Notes: generated by a model from the letters alone, not told the origin. A stretch of DNA of 64,000 bases from Comamonas sp. JUb58 (GCF_004364775.1 NZ_SOAL01000013.1:119451-183450), one strand, 5' to 3'; counted from the first letter of the stretch, positions 7,983 through 16,227 are shown. Translations and numbers: made by a program.

Positions 7983-9443
7983 TCAACGCTGGTTGTCAGG
8001 CCGCTTGCGGATGCGCATGCAGGCTGACAGGCCTTGCGGCTCGCGGTTGCGCAGTTGCAGCGCACCGCCATGGGCCTGCGCAATGGCATCGACAATGCTC
8101 AGCCCCAGGCCATGGCCGCCAGTATTCTGGTTGCGCGATGTCTCACCCCGCTCAAAAGGCTGACGCATGCGCTCCAGCTGCGCGGGCGGAATGCCAGGGC
8201 CCCGGTCTTCCACGTAGACCTGGGCAAAGACATTGTCTTCATCCAGCACCAGGCTGGCACTGCCAGCATAGCGCAACGCGTTGTCGATCAGATTGTCCAG
8301 CGCGCGGCGCAGGTTCAAGGGCTGTCCCATCACGGGCGCGCGGATATGGCCACGGATATCGACAGGCTGGCCCAGCTCCTGCCGGTCCTGGCAGATGCTG
8401 CGGGCCAGCGCATCCAGGTCAATCTGCTGCAAGGGGCCCTGGTGCTCGCGCGCCTGGATAAAGGCCAGGGTGCTGTCGATCAGGCCTTCCATGCAGCTCA
8501 GGTCGCCGCGCAGCTTTTGCTTGCCGCTGTCCAGGTCGGCGCTGTCCATCAGCTCCAGACGCAGCCGCATGCGGGTGATGGGCGTGCGCAGATCGTGCGA
8601 TACGGCGGCCAGAAAATGCGTGCGCTCTTTCAGATTGGCGGCAATGCGCTGCTGCATGCGGTTCAGCGCATGGGCGGCCTGGCGCACTTCGCGCGGGCCG
8701 TCTTCAGGCATGCGCGGGGCGGCGACCACATCGCGCTCCAGCGCCTGCGCGGCCTGGCCCATGCGCAGCAGCGGGGTTACCACCCAGCGCACTGCCAGCA
8801 ACACCAGCAAAACCACCACCAAGATGCGGAACAGGTAGACGCGCAGCAGCACATCGGCCAGCACCTCCCAGCCGCTTTGCGCATGCCAGCCCGGGCTCAG
8901 CTGCGTGTCCAGCACCAGCCAGCGGCCGGGTGCCAGCGCGATCTGCAGGCCATAGTCCACCGTGAAAGGGTTGAGCCCGAAATAGCTGGATTGCGGCACC
9001 GCATGGCCCTGCGCATCCAGCAACTGCAGCCGCCGCAGCTGGGCCTGGCCCGCTTGGGGCAGCCGCGCATGCAGCACGCGGTTCACCAGCTCCTCGGCCT
9101 CCTGGTGCAGCTCGGCATCTTCTACCGGCAAGCGGGCTTGCGCCTGGTCCAGCACCTGGGCTTGCAGCCCCGGGCCAGTCAGGTAGGCCAGTGCCTGCGG
9201 GTCCTGGTCGTTCCGGGCTAGCACCTGCAGTGCATCTGCCAGGCGCTCTGCCGCTACGCGGGTGGGGGTTTCCAGGGTTTGGGTATGGCGCAGGTCCAGC
9301 CAGATGCTGCTGGTGAGGAACTGCGTGGCCAGCATGCCAACGGCCAGCACCAGCACCAGGCGGCCAAACAAGGTATCGGGCAGCCAGCGGGCCAGCAGCT
9401 TGCGCCGGGCGCTGGCCTGCAAAGGCGGGGCATCAGTCGCCAT
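7983..9443 (-). CDS. sensor histidine kinase (EnvZ-type)
   Basis: 486 residues. Order: cytoplasmic N-terminus, membrane segment 1 (about 26-48), a periplasmic sensor of ~150 residues without a recognised fold, membrane segment 2 (FRILVVVLLVLLAVRWVV), HAMP linker, HisKA with the phospho-accepting His in FLAAVSHDLRTPITR, then the ATPase domain with N box (ALDNLIDNALRYAG), G1 (VEDRGPGIP) and G2 (GGHGLGLSIV). The ATG at 9443 overlaps the response regulator's stop by 11 bases, so the two are translated as a coupled pair. Divergent from the siderophore receptor at 10334; a functional link is possible but not shown. Confidence 0.9.
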   Translation of the reverse strand: MATDAPPLQASARRKLLARWLPDTLFGRLVLVLAVGMLATQFLTSSIWLDLRHTQTLETPTRVAAERLADALQVLARNDQDPQALAYLTGPGLQAQVLDQAQARLPVEDAELHQEAEELVNRVLHARLPQAGQAQLRRLQLLDAQGHAVPQSSYFGLNPFTVDYGLQIALAPGRWLVLDTQLSPGWHAQSGWEVLADVLLRVYLFRILVVVLLVLLAVRWVVTPLLRMGQAAQALERDVVAAPRMPEDGPREVRQAAHALNRMQQRIAANLKERTHFLAAVSHDLRTPITRMRLRLELMDSADLDSGKQKLRGDLSCMEGLIDSTLAFIQAREHQGPLQQIDLDALARSICQDRQELGQPVDIRGHIRAPVMGQPLNLRRALDNLIDNALRYAGSASLVLDEDNVFAQVYVEDRGPGIPPAQLERMRQPFERGETSRNQNTGGHGLGLSIVDAIAQAHGGALQLRNREPQGLSACMRIRKRPDNQR

Positions 9444-10176
9444 GCACAGGCGGCGGCACCAGCATATAGCCCTCATGCCGCACGGTGCGGATGATCTGGG
9501 GCTTGCGGCTGTCCAGCTCGATATGGCCACGCAGGCGGCTGATGCAGACATCGACGGCCCGGTCCGAGGCGGCACGTTCACGGCCAAAGGCCAGGTCCAT
9601 CAGCTGGTCGCGGCTCACGGCCTGGTGCGGGTGGCGCAGCAGGTGCTCCAGAATGCGGAAGTCCGAGCTGGCCAGGCTGATCAGCACATTGCTGGGCGAC
9701 AGCAGGTGGCGCTGGCTCAGGTCCAAGGTAAAGCTGCCAAAGCGCAGCAGCATGGGTGCGGGCGGCTCGGGCATGCCCGGCAAGGGCGGGGCCTGGGGCC
9801 GCGCGCGGCGCAGCACCGCGCGGATGCGGGCCAGCAGCTCCATGGGCTCAAAGGGCTTGTTCAGGTAGTCATCGGCGCCCAGCTCCAGACCCACCACGCG
9901 GTTGAGCACGCTGTCGCGCGCCGTCAGCATGATGATGGGGATCTGCGCGGTGGCCGGGTTGGCGCGCAGCTGCTGGCACAGCACCATGCCATCGGCGCCG
10001 GGCAGCATGATGTCGAGCAGGATCAGATCGGGCAGGCGCTCGGCCAGCGCGGCGGCCATCTGCTCGCCATCGCCCGCGCACTGGCTGTGCAGGCGCGATT
10101 TGGCCAGGTAGCTCACGATGAGCTCTCGCATGTCGGCGTCGTCTTCGACCACCAGGATCAGGGGCAGGTTTTCCAT
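9433..10176 (-). CDS. OmpR-family response regulator
   Basis: 247 residues: receiver domain with acidic pair (VVEDDAD), phospho-acceptor Asp in LILLDIMLPGADG, Thr in IIMLTARDS and Lys in DYLNKPFEP, then an OmpR/PhoB winged helix (SSDFRILEHLLRHPHQAVSRDQL through VDVCISRLRGHIE to TVRHEGYMLV). Cognate partner of the downstream kinase. The ATG at 10176 is used because the receiver begins right after it. Its promoter region is shared with the Fur-boxed receptor gene. Confidence 0.93.
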   Translation of the reverse strand: MENLPLILVVEDDADMRELIVSYLAKSRLHSQCAGDGEQMAAALAERLPDLILLDIMLPGADGMVLCQQLRANPATAQIPIIMLTARDSVLNRVVGLELGADDYLNKPFEPMELLARIRAVLRRARPQAPPLPGMPEPPAPMLLRFGSFTLDLSQRHLLSPSNVLISLASSDFRILEHLLRHPHQAVSRDQLMDLAFGRERAASDRAVDVCISRLRGHIELDSRKPQIIRTVRHEGYMLVPPPVHGD

Positions 10177-10228
10177 GGGTGTGCTTGGCCACGCCGGATA
10201 GCGCACCGCCGGCTATTGTAAACGGGAC

Positions 10229-10254
10229 ATGAGAATGAGAATACATTTCATTTC
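10229..10254 (+). promoter_or_regulatory. Fur box upstream of TonB siderophore receptor
   Basis: ATGAGAATGAGAATACATTTCATTTC contains overlapping GAGAAT/ATTTC hexamers typical of Fur boxes (repeats of the NATWAT type). It lies about 80 bases before the receptor's ATG and 53 bases from the start of the divergent response regulator. Confidence 0.7.
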
Positions 10255-10333
10255 ATTTCCATACACGGCGAATACATCGCGGGGTTCCATCGTTTTTACA
10301 GTGCCAGCTTTGCAAATAAAAAAGGCGGTTGGC

Positions 10334-12649
10334 ATGTTGGTGAATCGAAAGCGCGCAGGGGTGGCAGGGGTGCCGGTTTGGCTGCGATTGAGCCCGGTGG
10401 TGTGTGCCACATTGGCGGTATGTTCCCAGGCGGCGTTGGCGCAAACCGCGCCGGCAGACACCACGGCTGCCAAGCGCACGGCAGAAACCACCCAGCTCGA
10501 AGAGGTGGTGGTCAGCGCCGAATCCACCAATGCCAGCGAGGCCACGCGCTCCTACGAGAACCCAGCTGTCTCCAGCGCCACCGGCCTGCTGCTGACGCGC
10601 CGCGAAACCCCGCAGTCGGTCAGCGTGGTTACCCGCCAGCAGATGGACGACGAGAACGTGCAGACCCTGGACGATGCCTTGCTCAACGCCACCGGCATCT
10701 CGGCCACCCAGCTCGACGTGGGCGGCCGCACCAGCTACCGCGCACGCGGCTTCGAGATCACCAACTTCCGCGTGGATGGTGCCTTGATGAACGGCCAGAC
10801 CGGCTTCTCCGGCCAGGGCCTGGCGCTGAACATGGATCTGTATGACCGCGTGGAAATCCTGCGTGGCGCCAACGGCCTGCTGGGTGCCACCGGCGACCCG
10901 GCCGGCGTGGTGGACCTGGTACGCAAGGAGCCGCGCAAGACCCGTTTTGGCAGCGTGGGCGTGACCCTGGGCAGCCATGGCGGCCGCCACCTGACTGCCG
11001 ATTTGAACCAGCCGCTCAATGCCGACGGCAGCGTGCGTTCGCGCTTTGTGTTCAGCGGCGATGATTCCAACACCTTCCGTGACCGCGAAAAGGACAAGTC
11101 CCTGGGTCTGCTGGCCAGCTTTGCCGCCGACATCACCCGCGACACCAAGGCGACCCTGGGCCTGCAGTACGAGCGCCGCCGCATCGATGGCGCCACCTGG
11201 GGCACCAATGTGCCGATCTGGTACGCCGATGGCACCGAGACCAACTTCAAGCGCAGCCTGAACTCTTCGGCCGATTGGAGCTACAGCGAGCGCGAGAGCA
11301 AGACCATTTTTGGCGCGCTGGAGCACCGCTTTGACAACAACTGGACGACCAAGCTCTCGGGCTCCTGGACGCGCGGCGATGTGGACAGCCACCTGGCAGT
11401 GGCTAAGGCCAACCGGGGCACGGTATCGGCCGGCTACTGGGCGCAGGATGGCAGCGGTGCCTACCTGAACACCTATTTGTCTGAAGCGCAAAGCACCACC
11501 AAGAACCTGCAGTGGTCGCTGAACGGCCCCTTCGAGGCGCTGGGCCGCCGCCACCAGTTCATGATGGGCGCGAACTACAACGACAACGAGTCGACCGCCT
11601 ACGGCCTGGACTGCTTCAACAGCGCCGGCAAGTCCGTCGCCTGCATGAACCGCATCAGCAACGGTTTTGCGATTGGCGACTGGCGCGAGTTCATCCGCTC
11701 CGGTGAAGGCATTGGCGAGGTGACCACCGCCCGCAACGGCAAGGACACCGTCACCCGCATCAAGACCTATGGCACCTATGCGGCCACGCGTTTGAGCATC
11801 ACCGATCCGCTGTCGGTGATCGTCGGTGCCCGCCTGAGCTGGCAGCGCAATTTCTCCAACGGTGTTGTCACCTCGGACTTCAGCCACCAGGTCACGCCTT
11901 ACCTGGGCGCGGTCTATGACCTGAACCGCAACTACTCGCTTTACGCCAGCTACACCGATGTGTTCGAAGCCCAGTCGCAGCGCCGGGTGGATGGCACCTA
12001 CCTCGACCCCAAGTCCGGCACCGCGATGGAAGTCGGCGTCAAGGGCGAATGGCTCGATGGCCAGTTCGATGGCTCGCTGGCGGTCTTCCGCAACAAGCAA
12101 AAGGATGTGGCGACCATTGCGCGTGACGCCAGCGGCGACCCACTCTACGTGACCGGCGACGAGGGCGTGACCGCCTATGTCAATGGCGCATCGGGCGTGA
12201 CGACCAAGGGCTTTGAAGTGGACTTCTCCGGCCGCATCACCCCGAGCTGGAACGTCTATGGCGGCTACACCTACCTGTCGGTGAACAACCCCAACTCCAC
12301 CGGTGCCGAAGATGACCCCAAGCACCTGCTGCGCCTGAACACCAGCTACCGCCTGCCCGGCAGCTGGAACAAGCTGACCCTGGGCACCGGCCTGACCGCG
12401 CAAAGCAAGATGCACCAGGTGGCGACCGGCACTAGCCACCCCACCGAAGGCGCCAATGTCAACATCGACCTGAAGGCCTACACCCTGTTCCATGCGATGG
12501 CGCGCTATGAGATCAACAAGGACCTGGTGGCGACCCTGAACATCTCCAACCTGTTCGACAAGACCTACTACCGCCAGTACGGCTTCTACTCGGGCGCCAT
12601 CTACGGCGAGCCGCGTACCGTGCGTCTGAACCTGAAGGCCACGTTCTAA
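10334..12649 (+). CDS. TonB-dependent siderophore receptor (FhuE/FpvA-like)
   Basis: 771-residue outer-membrane receptor for a ferric siderophore. The start at 10334 gives a normal Sec signal ending at VCSQAALAQ; upstream codons overlap the Fur box. A TonB box-like QLEEVVVSA follows, then the plug (RRETPQSVSVVTRQQMDDE, YRARGFEITNFRVDG, YDRVEILRGANGLLGATGDP, GVVDLVRKEP), which is diagnostic of the FhuE/FoxA/FpvA group of hydroxamate-type receptors, and a 22-strand barrel closing at TVRLNLKATF with terminal Phe. Regulation by Fur is likely. A strong terminator follows. Confidence 0.93.
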   Translation: MLVNRKRAGVAGVPVWLRLSPVVCATLAVCSQAALAQTAPADTTAAKRTAETTQLEEVVVSAESTNASEATRSYENPAVSSATGLLLTRRETPQSVSVVTRQQMDDENVQTLDDALLNATGISATQLDVGGRTSYRARGFEITNFRVDGALMNGQTGFSGQGLALNMDLYDRVEILRGANGLLGATGDPAGVVDLVRKEPRKTRFGSVGVTLGSHGGRHLTADLNQPLNADGSVRSRFVFSGDDSNTFRDREKDKSLGLLASFAADITRDTKATLGLQYERRRIDGATWGTNVPIWYADGTETNFKRSLNSSADWSYSERESKTIFGALEHRFDNNWTTKLSGSWTRGDVDSHLAVAKANRGTVSAGYWAQDGSGAYLNTYLSEAQSTTKNLQWSLNGPFEALGRRHQFMMGANYNDNESTAYGLDCFNSAGKSVACMNRISNGFAIGDWREFIRSGEGIGEVTTARNGKDTVTRIKTYGTYAATRLSITDPLSVIVGARLSWQRNFSNGVVTSDFSHQVTPYLGAVYDLNRNYSLYASYTDVFEAQSQRRVDGTYLDPKSGTAMEVGVKGEWLDGQFDGSLAVFRNKQKDVATIARDASGDPLYVTGDEGVTAYVNGASGVTTKGFEVDFSGRITPSWNVYGGYTYLSVNNPNSTGAEDDPKHLLRLNTSYRLPGSWNKLTLGTGLTAQSKMHQVATGTSHPTEGANVNIDLKAYTLFHAMARYEINKDLVATLNISNLFDKTYYRQYGFYSGAIYGEPRTVRLNLKATF

Positions 12650-12669
12650 ACAAAGCACCGCGTTCCTAA

Positions 12670-12691
12670 GGTGGGCCTTATCCGGCCCACC
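12670..12691 (+). repeat. 8-bp hairpin after receptor gene
   Basis: GGTGGGCC and GGCCCACC separated by 6 bases, 20 bases past the receptor stop. Probably an accessory transcript-end structure ahead of the terminator at 12724. Confidence 0.4.
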
Positions 12692-12723
12692 CCTGCTGCA
12701 GCCCACTCTGCAGCTCTGGACTT

Positions 12724-12764
12724 TGCAGTGCCAGCCTTGTGCTGGCGCTGCAGGGTCCTTTTTT
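12724..12764 (+). terminator. intrinsic terminator of the receptor gene
   Basis: TGCAGTGCCAGC (12724-12735) pairs with GCTGGCGCTGCA (12741-12752) with one G-U pair and a 5-nt loop, followed by GGGTCC and six T. An outer GGAC/GTCC pair extends the stem. Confidence 0.8.
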
Positions 12765-12771
12765 GTGGCCC

Positions 12772-13263
12772 TCAGCTTGATCGGTGCTGGAGCTCGTCCG
12801 CGATGCGTTGGCACCACACCTGCGCCTCGGTCTGCAGGCCAAAGCTGCTCAGGTGCATCGCGCGCTCACCTTGCACGCGCAGGCGTAGCACGTAGTAAGG
12901 GCCATCTTCCGAGCTGCGCTCCAGCACCTTGGGCGGCTCGATATCGGCGTAGGGAATGGCACGTGGGCGCAGGGGCAGGCGCCCATGGCGCACCAGGCAA
13001 CGCTGGCGCTGGTCAAAATGCAGCCGCAGGCAGCGCCCGCATGCCAGGCAAAGAAAGAACGCCCCCAGCAACACCGGCAGCGTGATGCAGACCGCCAGCA
13101 GCAACAACTGCCACCAGGGCAGGCCCCAGTGGCCATGCTGGATAAAAGGCACCGGGATCAGAAACATCGCCAGCCCAATCACGGCCACAAACAGCCGCAT
13201 CGGCCAGCTGATGTGCTCCTCGTAGCGCAGGCCATCGGGGGAGTCGCGGAAGCCATGGGTCAT
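12772..13263 (-). CDS. small inner-membrane protein, PH-like fold possible
   Basis: 163 residues. Two membrane segments (about 22-42, MRLFVAVIGLAMFLIPVPF, and 50-72, WWQLLLLAVCITLPVLLGAFFL) followed by a ~90-residue cytoplasmic beta-rich tail with LHFDQRQRCLVRHGRLPLRPRAIPYADI and YYVLRLRV, the look of small bacterial PH-like membrane proteins. AAGG 6 bases before the ATG supports the start. I do not recognise a specific function. It is convergent with the receptor gene and isolated from other leftward genes by the terminator at 13383. Confidence 0.65.
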   Translation of the reverse strand: MTHGFRDSPDGLRYEEHISWPMRLFVAVIGLAMFLIPVPFIQHGHWGLPWWQLLLLAVCITLPVLLGAFFLCLACGRCLRLHFDQRQRCLVRHGRLPLRPRAIPYADIEPPKVLERSSEDGPYYVLRLRVQGERAMHLSSFGLQTEAQVWCQRIADELQHRSS

Positions 13264-13382
13264 GTCATGCCTTGTTGCGCTGATGTGTGGGTGCTCCCTG
13301 AATGTGTTGGCCAGGGAGCGAGCTTGGATCTGGATTCTACGAGGCGCTTATATATTCGGAACATGGCCACGATGCCCCATGC

Positions 13383-13422
13383 AAAAAGTCCCGGGCCTGC
13401 ATGCCATTGCAGGCCCGGGACT
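13383..13422 (-). terminator. intrinsic terminator of the DUF3224 gene
   Basis: A 15-bp perfect stem (13387-13401 with 13408-13422, six-base loop) of AGTCCCGGGCCTGCA type, followed on the minus strand by a run of five T (13383-13387). It lies 28 bases past the stop of the leftward DUF3224 gene. Confidence 0.85.
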
Positions 13423-13450
13423 CATCAGTCGCCGAAGGTGCTGGGGTAGG

Positions 13451-13852
13451 TCAAGCCTCAGGCAGCTGGTACACAAAACGGTAGGAATGCTGGCCGTTGT
13501 CGATGGTGATCTGCATGCTGCCGCGCAGGCCCTGCAGCGCATCGGTGGCGGAATCGGGCACGACCGTGATGCTTTGGGTGGACTGGCCCTGCGCCATGCT
13601 GGCGCTGTGTTGCAGCACAAAGCTGCCGCTGCGGCCATGCAGGCTGCCGTGTACCCGCTCCATGGCCACATAGCCGGCAGAGCCTTGGGTAGCGCTGCGG
13701 AACGACAGCATCTCGCCCTGGCTGGTCGCCTGCAGGTCGCCGCTGAATTGCTTGTCCAGCGAGAGCCGGCCCAGGCCGGTGGCCTCGGCCACGGGGCTGA
13801 GCCCTTCGGGTTGCAGCTTGATGTCAAAGCGTCCGGTGGCGATGTGGTCCAT
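13451..13852 (-). CDS. DUF3224 family protein, behind a LexA box
   Basis: 133 residues, no signal peptide. The features fit DUF3224, a small single-domain beta-barrel family of unknown function related to allene-oxide-cyclase-like proteins: GRFDIKLQPEG at the start, ATGLGRLSLDKQFSGDLQATSQGEMLSF, a central GYVAMERVHGSLHGRSGSFVLQHS, and a C-terminal LQGLRGSMQITIDNGQHSYRFVYQL. The ATG at 13852 is preferred over a GTG at 13885. A near-consensus SOS box ends 35 bases upstream and would overlap its promoter, so it is probably DNA-damage-inducible. Its own terminator makes it a one-gene unit. Confidence 0.8.
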   Translation of the reverse strand: MDHIATGRFDIKLQPEGLSPVAEATGLGRLSLDKQFSGDLQATSQGEMLSFRSATQGSAGYVAMERVHGSLHGRSGSFVLQHSASMAQGQSTQSITVVPDSATDALQGLRGSMQITIDNGQHSYRFVYQLPEA

Positions 13853-13887
13853 GGCAGAGTCCAGGCAAAAATGCCATTCTTGCACGA

Positions 13888-13907
13888 TACTGTATTTATG
13901 TACAGTA
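13888..13907. promoter_or_regulatory. LexA (SOS) box
   Basis: TACTGTATTTATGTACAGTA: CTGT-N8-ACAG with the TA flanks and AT-rich centre of the classical LexA operator, differing from the E. coli consensus (TACTGTATATATATACAGTA) at two central positions. It lies between the anti-sigma stop (13920) and the DUF3224 start (13852), so only the DUF3224 gene can be its target. Confidence 0.85.
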
Positions 13908-13919
13908 ATTGCTTATGTC

Positions 13920-14132
13920 TTAGCTGTCGGTAGGTTTAGCAGGTGGCGCTGGCGGGGTTTGGAGATGTTCGCCATAGCCCTTGAGCATGTCCTGCAGCGC
14001 CCGGTCATTGCGGGTAAAGGCACGGCAGCGGAAGCAGATCATGCGGTGCTGCCAGGCGGCAATCTGGGTAGCAGTGCCGGCGTCCTCCAGTTGCCCGGAG
14101 GTCAGTTGAAAAATATAGTCACGGCACTTCAT
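13920..14132 (-). CDS. small soluble zinc-binding anti-sigma factor
   Basis: 70 residues. It contains WQHRMICFRCRAF, an exact H-x3-C-x2-C zinc-binding anti-sigma (ZAS) motif, but no transmembrane helix, so it would act in the cytoplasm as ChrR/RsrA-type regulators do. It overlaps the ECF sigma gene by 4 bases (ATGA), which is the usual arrangement for a cognate anti-sigma. It probably holds the sigma factor of this operon inactive until metal or redox stress disturbs the Zn site. It is the last gene of the MNIO operon. Confidence 0.7.
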   Translation of the reverse strand: MKCRDYIFQLTSGQLEDAGTATQIAAWQHRMICFRCRAFTRNDRALQDMLKGYGEHLQTPPAPPAKPTDS

Positions 14133-14698
14133 GGCGCCCTTTCTTGCTCAAACCAGTTTTGGTGCAGGCACAGCTGCAGCTGCTTGCGGGCGCGGCTCAT
14201 GCACTGCCAGTAATCGGCCTTGGTGATGCCCAAGGTGCTGCAAATCTCCTCTGCCTCACACTCCAGAAACTCCTTCATCGAGAACACCCGCGCCGGCTTG
14301 GCGGGCAGCTTGTTTACGCACAGGTCCACGATGCTGAAGAACTGGTCGTTCTGCAGCTGCTGCTGCGGGTTGACCCAGGTGGCCGGTGCCACACCATCGA
14401 CCCAGTGACCCTTTGGGTCAAACATGATCTGGTCCAAGTCGTCCTCAAAGGCCTCGTCATAGCTCAGCGGTGCACGGTATTTTTGGCGCAACCGGTCGCT
14501 GATCTTGTTGCGCAAAATGCCAAACAAATAGCTCTTGGCCTGGCTGGCATCAAAACTGGCGGGGTCCAGCTGCAGCAAGGCGGTGAGGGTGTCTTGCACC
14601 GCGTCCTCAGCCTCTTCGCGCGAGGGCAGGTGCAGCAAAGCAAAGCGCAGCATGGCGCTGCGCCATTGGGTGGTGATGTCTGCTGCAATGCGGTGCAT
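14129..14698 (-). CDS. ECF RNA polymerase sigma factor
   Basis: 189 residues with region 2 (RFALLHLPSREEAEDAVQDTLTALLQ, then SYLFGILRNKISDRLRQK) and region 4 (FSMKEFLECEAEEICSTLGITKADYWQCMSRARKQLQLCL). Extracytoplasmic-function sigma factor likely to direct transcription of its own operon. A strong AGGGGG lies 5 bases before the ATG. A ~55-residue linker (YDEAFEDDLDQIMFD...) separates the two regions, longer than in many ECFs but known in groups linked to DUF692 loci. It starts 9 bases after the DoxX stop and overlaps the anti-sigma gene. Confidence 0.92.
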   Translation of the reverse strand: MHRIAADITTQWRSAMLRFALLHLPSREEAEDAVQDTLTALLQLDPASFDASQAKSYLFGILRNKISDRLRQKYRAPLSYDEAFEDDLDQIMFDPKGHWVDGVAPATWVNPQQQLQNDQFFSIVDLCVNKLPAKPARVFSMKEFLECEAEEICSTLGITKADYWQCMSRARKQLQLCLHQNWFEQERAP

Positions 14699-14707
14699 GG
14701 CGTCCCC

Positions 14708-15199
14708 CTAAAGTGAGTTGGCAACCTCCTCGCGCCGCGACGGTGAAAAGCGGTCGAGAGACCAGCGGCCCGGGCCTTGGCTGGCAATGGCCGCCAGCAT
14801 GATGCCCAGCATCAGTGGCACCTTGAAGCCCAGGCCTGCATCGCTGTCGATCTGGTTCCAGCCGGCCCAGCCCAGGTCAAAGTGCACGCTGTACACCGCC
14901 ACATAGGTAATGACTATAAGACTTAGCGCGGAGATACGCGATGCCAAACCCAATACAAGTGCAACGCCTAGTACCAGCTCTGCAACCGCTGCCACCCCCC
15001 AGTTGAGGTTGGCTGGCAGCCAGCTGACGGGAATGGGGAAATCCAGACCCGCAAACCAGGCCGGCGCCTCCCAGCCCGTCGATATTTTGCGAAAGCCTGC
15101 CAGCGCAAACTCCTGCCCCACCCACAGGCGCAGCAGCAGCAGGCCCAGGCCATCAACTTTCTCGCGTGCTTTCACGCTGAATGAATTCAAGGAATGCAT
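14708..15199 (-). CDS. DoxX-family membrane protein of the MNIO operon
   Basis: 163 residues, four membrane segments, beginning LLLLRLWVGQEFALAGFRKI as DoxX proteins do. In Hvf/bufferin operons the fourth gene is a DoxX protein, proposed to serve in the membrane step or redox support of the metallophore; its reaction is not known. The start overlaps the DUF2063 gene by 47 bases and has GGAG 9 bases upstream, which argues for tight translational coupling. Confidence 0.88.
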   Translation of the reverse strand: MHSLNSFSVKAREKVDGLGLLLLRLWVGQEFALAGFRKISTGWEAPAWFAGLDFPIPVSWLPANLNWGVAAVAELVLGVALVLGLASRISALSLIVITYVAVYSVHFDLGWAGWNQIDSDAGLGFKVPLMLGIMLAAIASQGPGRWSLDRFSPSRREEVANSL

Positions 15200-15434
15200 C
15201 TTTCATGTCTCCGTAGTAGGGCGAGCTCCAGCGAGAATCGCGCACAAAGGCTGCGATCAGCTCGCGCCAGGCCGCGTCGCCCATTTGCTCGCGCAGTTCA
15301 GGGAAATGGGCCTCCACCATCTGGCTGGCGCCCAGGTAAACCAGGTGGCGGTAGGCCCGCATGCCGTTGTCGCTATAGCCCGGCGGCACCTGGTCGGTGC
15401 GGCCTCTCACATAGTCATAGAAGGGCGTAGACAT
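15153..15434 (-). CDS. short DUF2063 (BufC/HvfC N-terminal) partner protein
   Basis: 93 residues matching only the N-terminal domain of DUF2063/HvfC-BufC proteins: AYRHLVYLGASQMVEAHFPEL, then WRELIAAFVRDSRWSSPYYGDMKDAFLEFI. In characterised MNIO systems this partner binds the enzyme and the precursor. Usual partners are about 250 residues with a second domain; here the gene ends after the first domain, and no remnant of the second is visible because the DoxX gene overlaps the 3' end. It overlaps the MNIO gene by 28 bases. The ATG at 15434 is used because the longer frame runs into the MNIO gene. Confidence 0.75.
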   Translation of the reverse strand: MSTPFYDYVRGRTDQVPPGYSDNGMRAYRHLVYLGASQMVEAHFPELREQMGDAAWRELIAAFVRDSRWSSPYYGDMKDAFLEFIQRESTRES

Positions 15435-16189
15435 ACCAGCTCCTGGTTGATGACATCCATGCCAGGGACGTCGTTGTCCCACTCCAGCAGCACGGCGGTG
15501 CCGTGGCGCTCGGCCAGGCTGCGTGCCAGTTGCTGGGTGTGGGCTTCCACCGGCTGGCTGTGTGTGTCCATGAACAGGTCAAAGCGCGCGTCAAACTCAT
15601 GGCCCGCCACATGCATATAGCTCACGCGAGTCATGTCCAGGCGCTGCACAAACTCACTGGGGGCCAGGCCGCCATGGTTCTTGTGGTTGACCGACAGGTT
15701 GTTCAGATCCAGCAGCAGATCGCAGTCCGCCAGGTCGAGAACCCTGGCCAAAAAGTCCGCTTCGGGCATTGCTCCGACATTGGTGTACCAAGTCGTGTTC
15801 TCGACCGCGATGCGCATGCCCAGTGCGTCCTGCACCGCACGGATGCGGTCGGCAACGCGCTGCGCATGCGCTTCCGTCAAGGGCACGGCGAACAGGTCAT
15901 AGAGCTGGTGGCTGTCGCCGCTGGCCGACAGGTGGTCGGAATAGAGTGGGGCGCCCAGGTCCGTGATCAGCTGGCGCAGATCGCGCAGGAATGACTGGTC
16001 CAGCGGGGCCGTGCCGCCCAGGTTGAGCGCCACGCCATGCAACTGCACCGGGCGGCCCGAGTCGATCAGCGCCTGCAGCGGCGCCAAATCCCGGCGAACC
16101 CAGTTCTCGGGCGCGACTTCAAAGAAGTCGGCCTGCACGGCGGACATATCCCAGTCCAGCATCTCACGTCGAAAGCCAAGGCCGATCAT
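15407..16189 (-). CDS. MNIO-family (DUF692) RiPP-modifying iron enzyme
   Basis: 260 residues, TIM-barrel multinuclear non-heme iron oxidative enzyme, the family of MbnB, TglH, ChrH and BufB/HvfB, which oxidise Cys residues of precursor peptides to oxazolone/thioamide or thiooxazole groups. Visible landmarks: GLGFRREML, FFEVAPENW, VQLHGVALNLGG, YSDHLSASG, IAVENTTWY, LLLDLNNLSVNHKNHGG, YMHVAGHE, FMDTHSQPV, VLLEWDNDVP; the His, Asp, Asn and Glu iron ligands of the family fall in these motifs. Second enzyme-level gene of the operon, 38 bases after the DUF4148 gene and overlapping its DUF2063 partner. Likely substrate: the Cys-repeat peptide encoded at 16643-16873. Confidence 0.92.
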   Translation of the reverse strand: MIGLGFRREMLDWDMSAVQADFFEVAPENWVRRDLAPLQALIDSGRPVQLHGVALNLGGTAPLDQSFLRDLRQLITDLGAPLYSDHLSASGDSHQLYDLFAVPLTEAHAQRVADRIRAVQDALGMRIAVENTTWYTNVGAMPEADFLARVLDLADCDLLLDLNNLSVNHKNHGGLAPSEFVQRLDMTRVSYMHVAGHEFDARFDLFMDTHSQPVEAHTQQLARSLAERHGTAVLLEWDNDVPGMDVINQELVCLRPSMTM

Positions 16190-16227
16190 GGTGTGTCCGT
16201 TTCGTGGGGCTGAGGGCTGCGCGCCGC

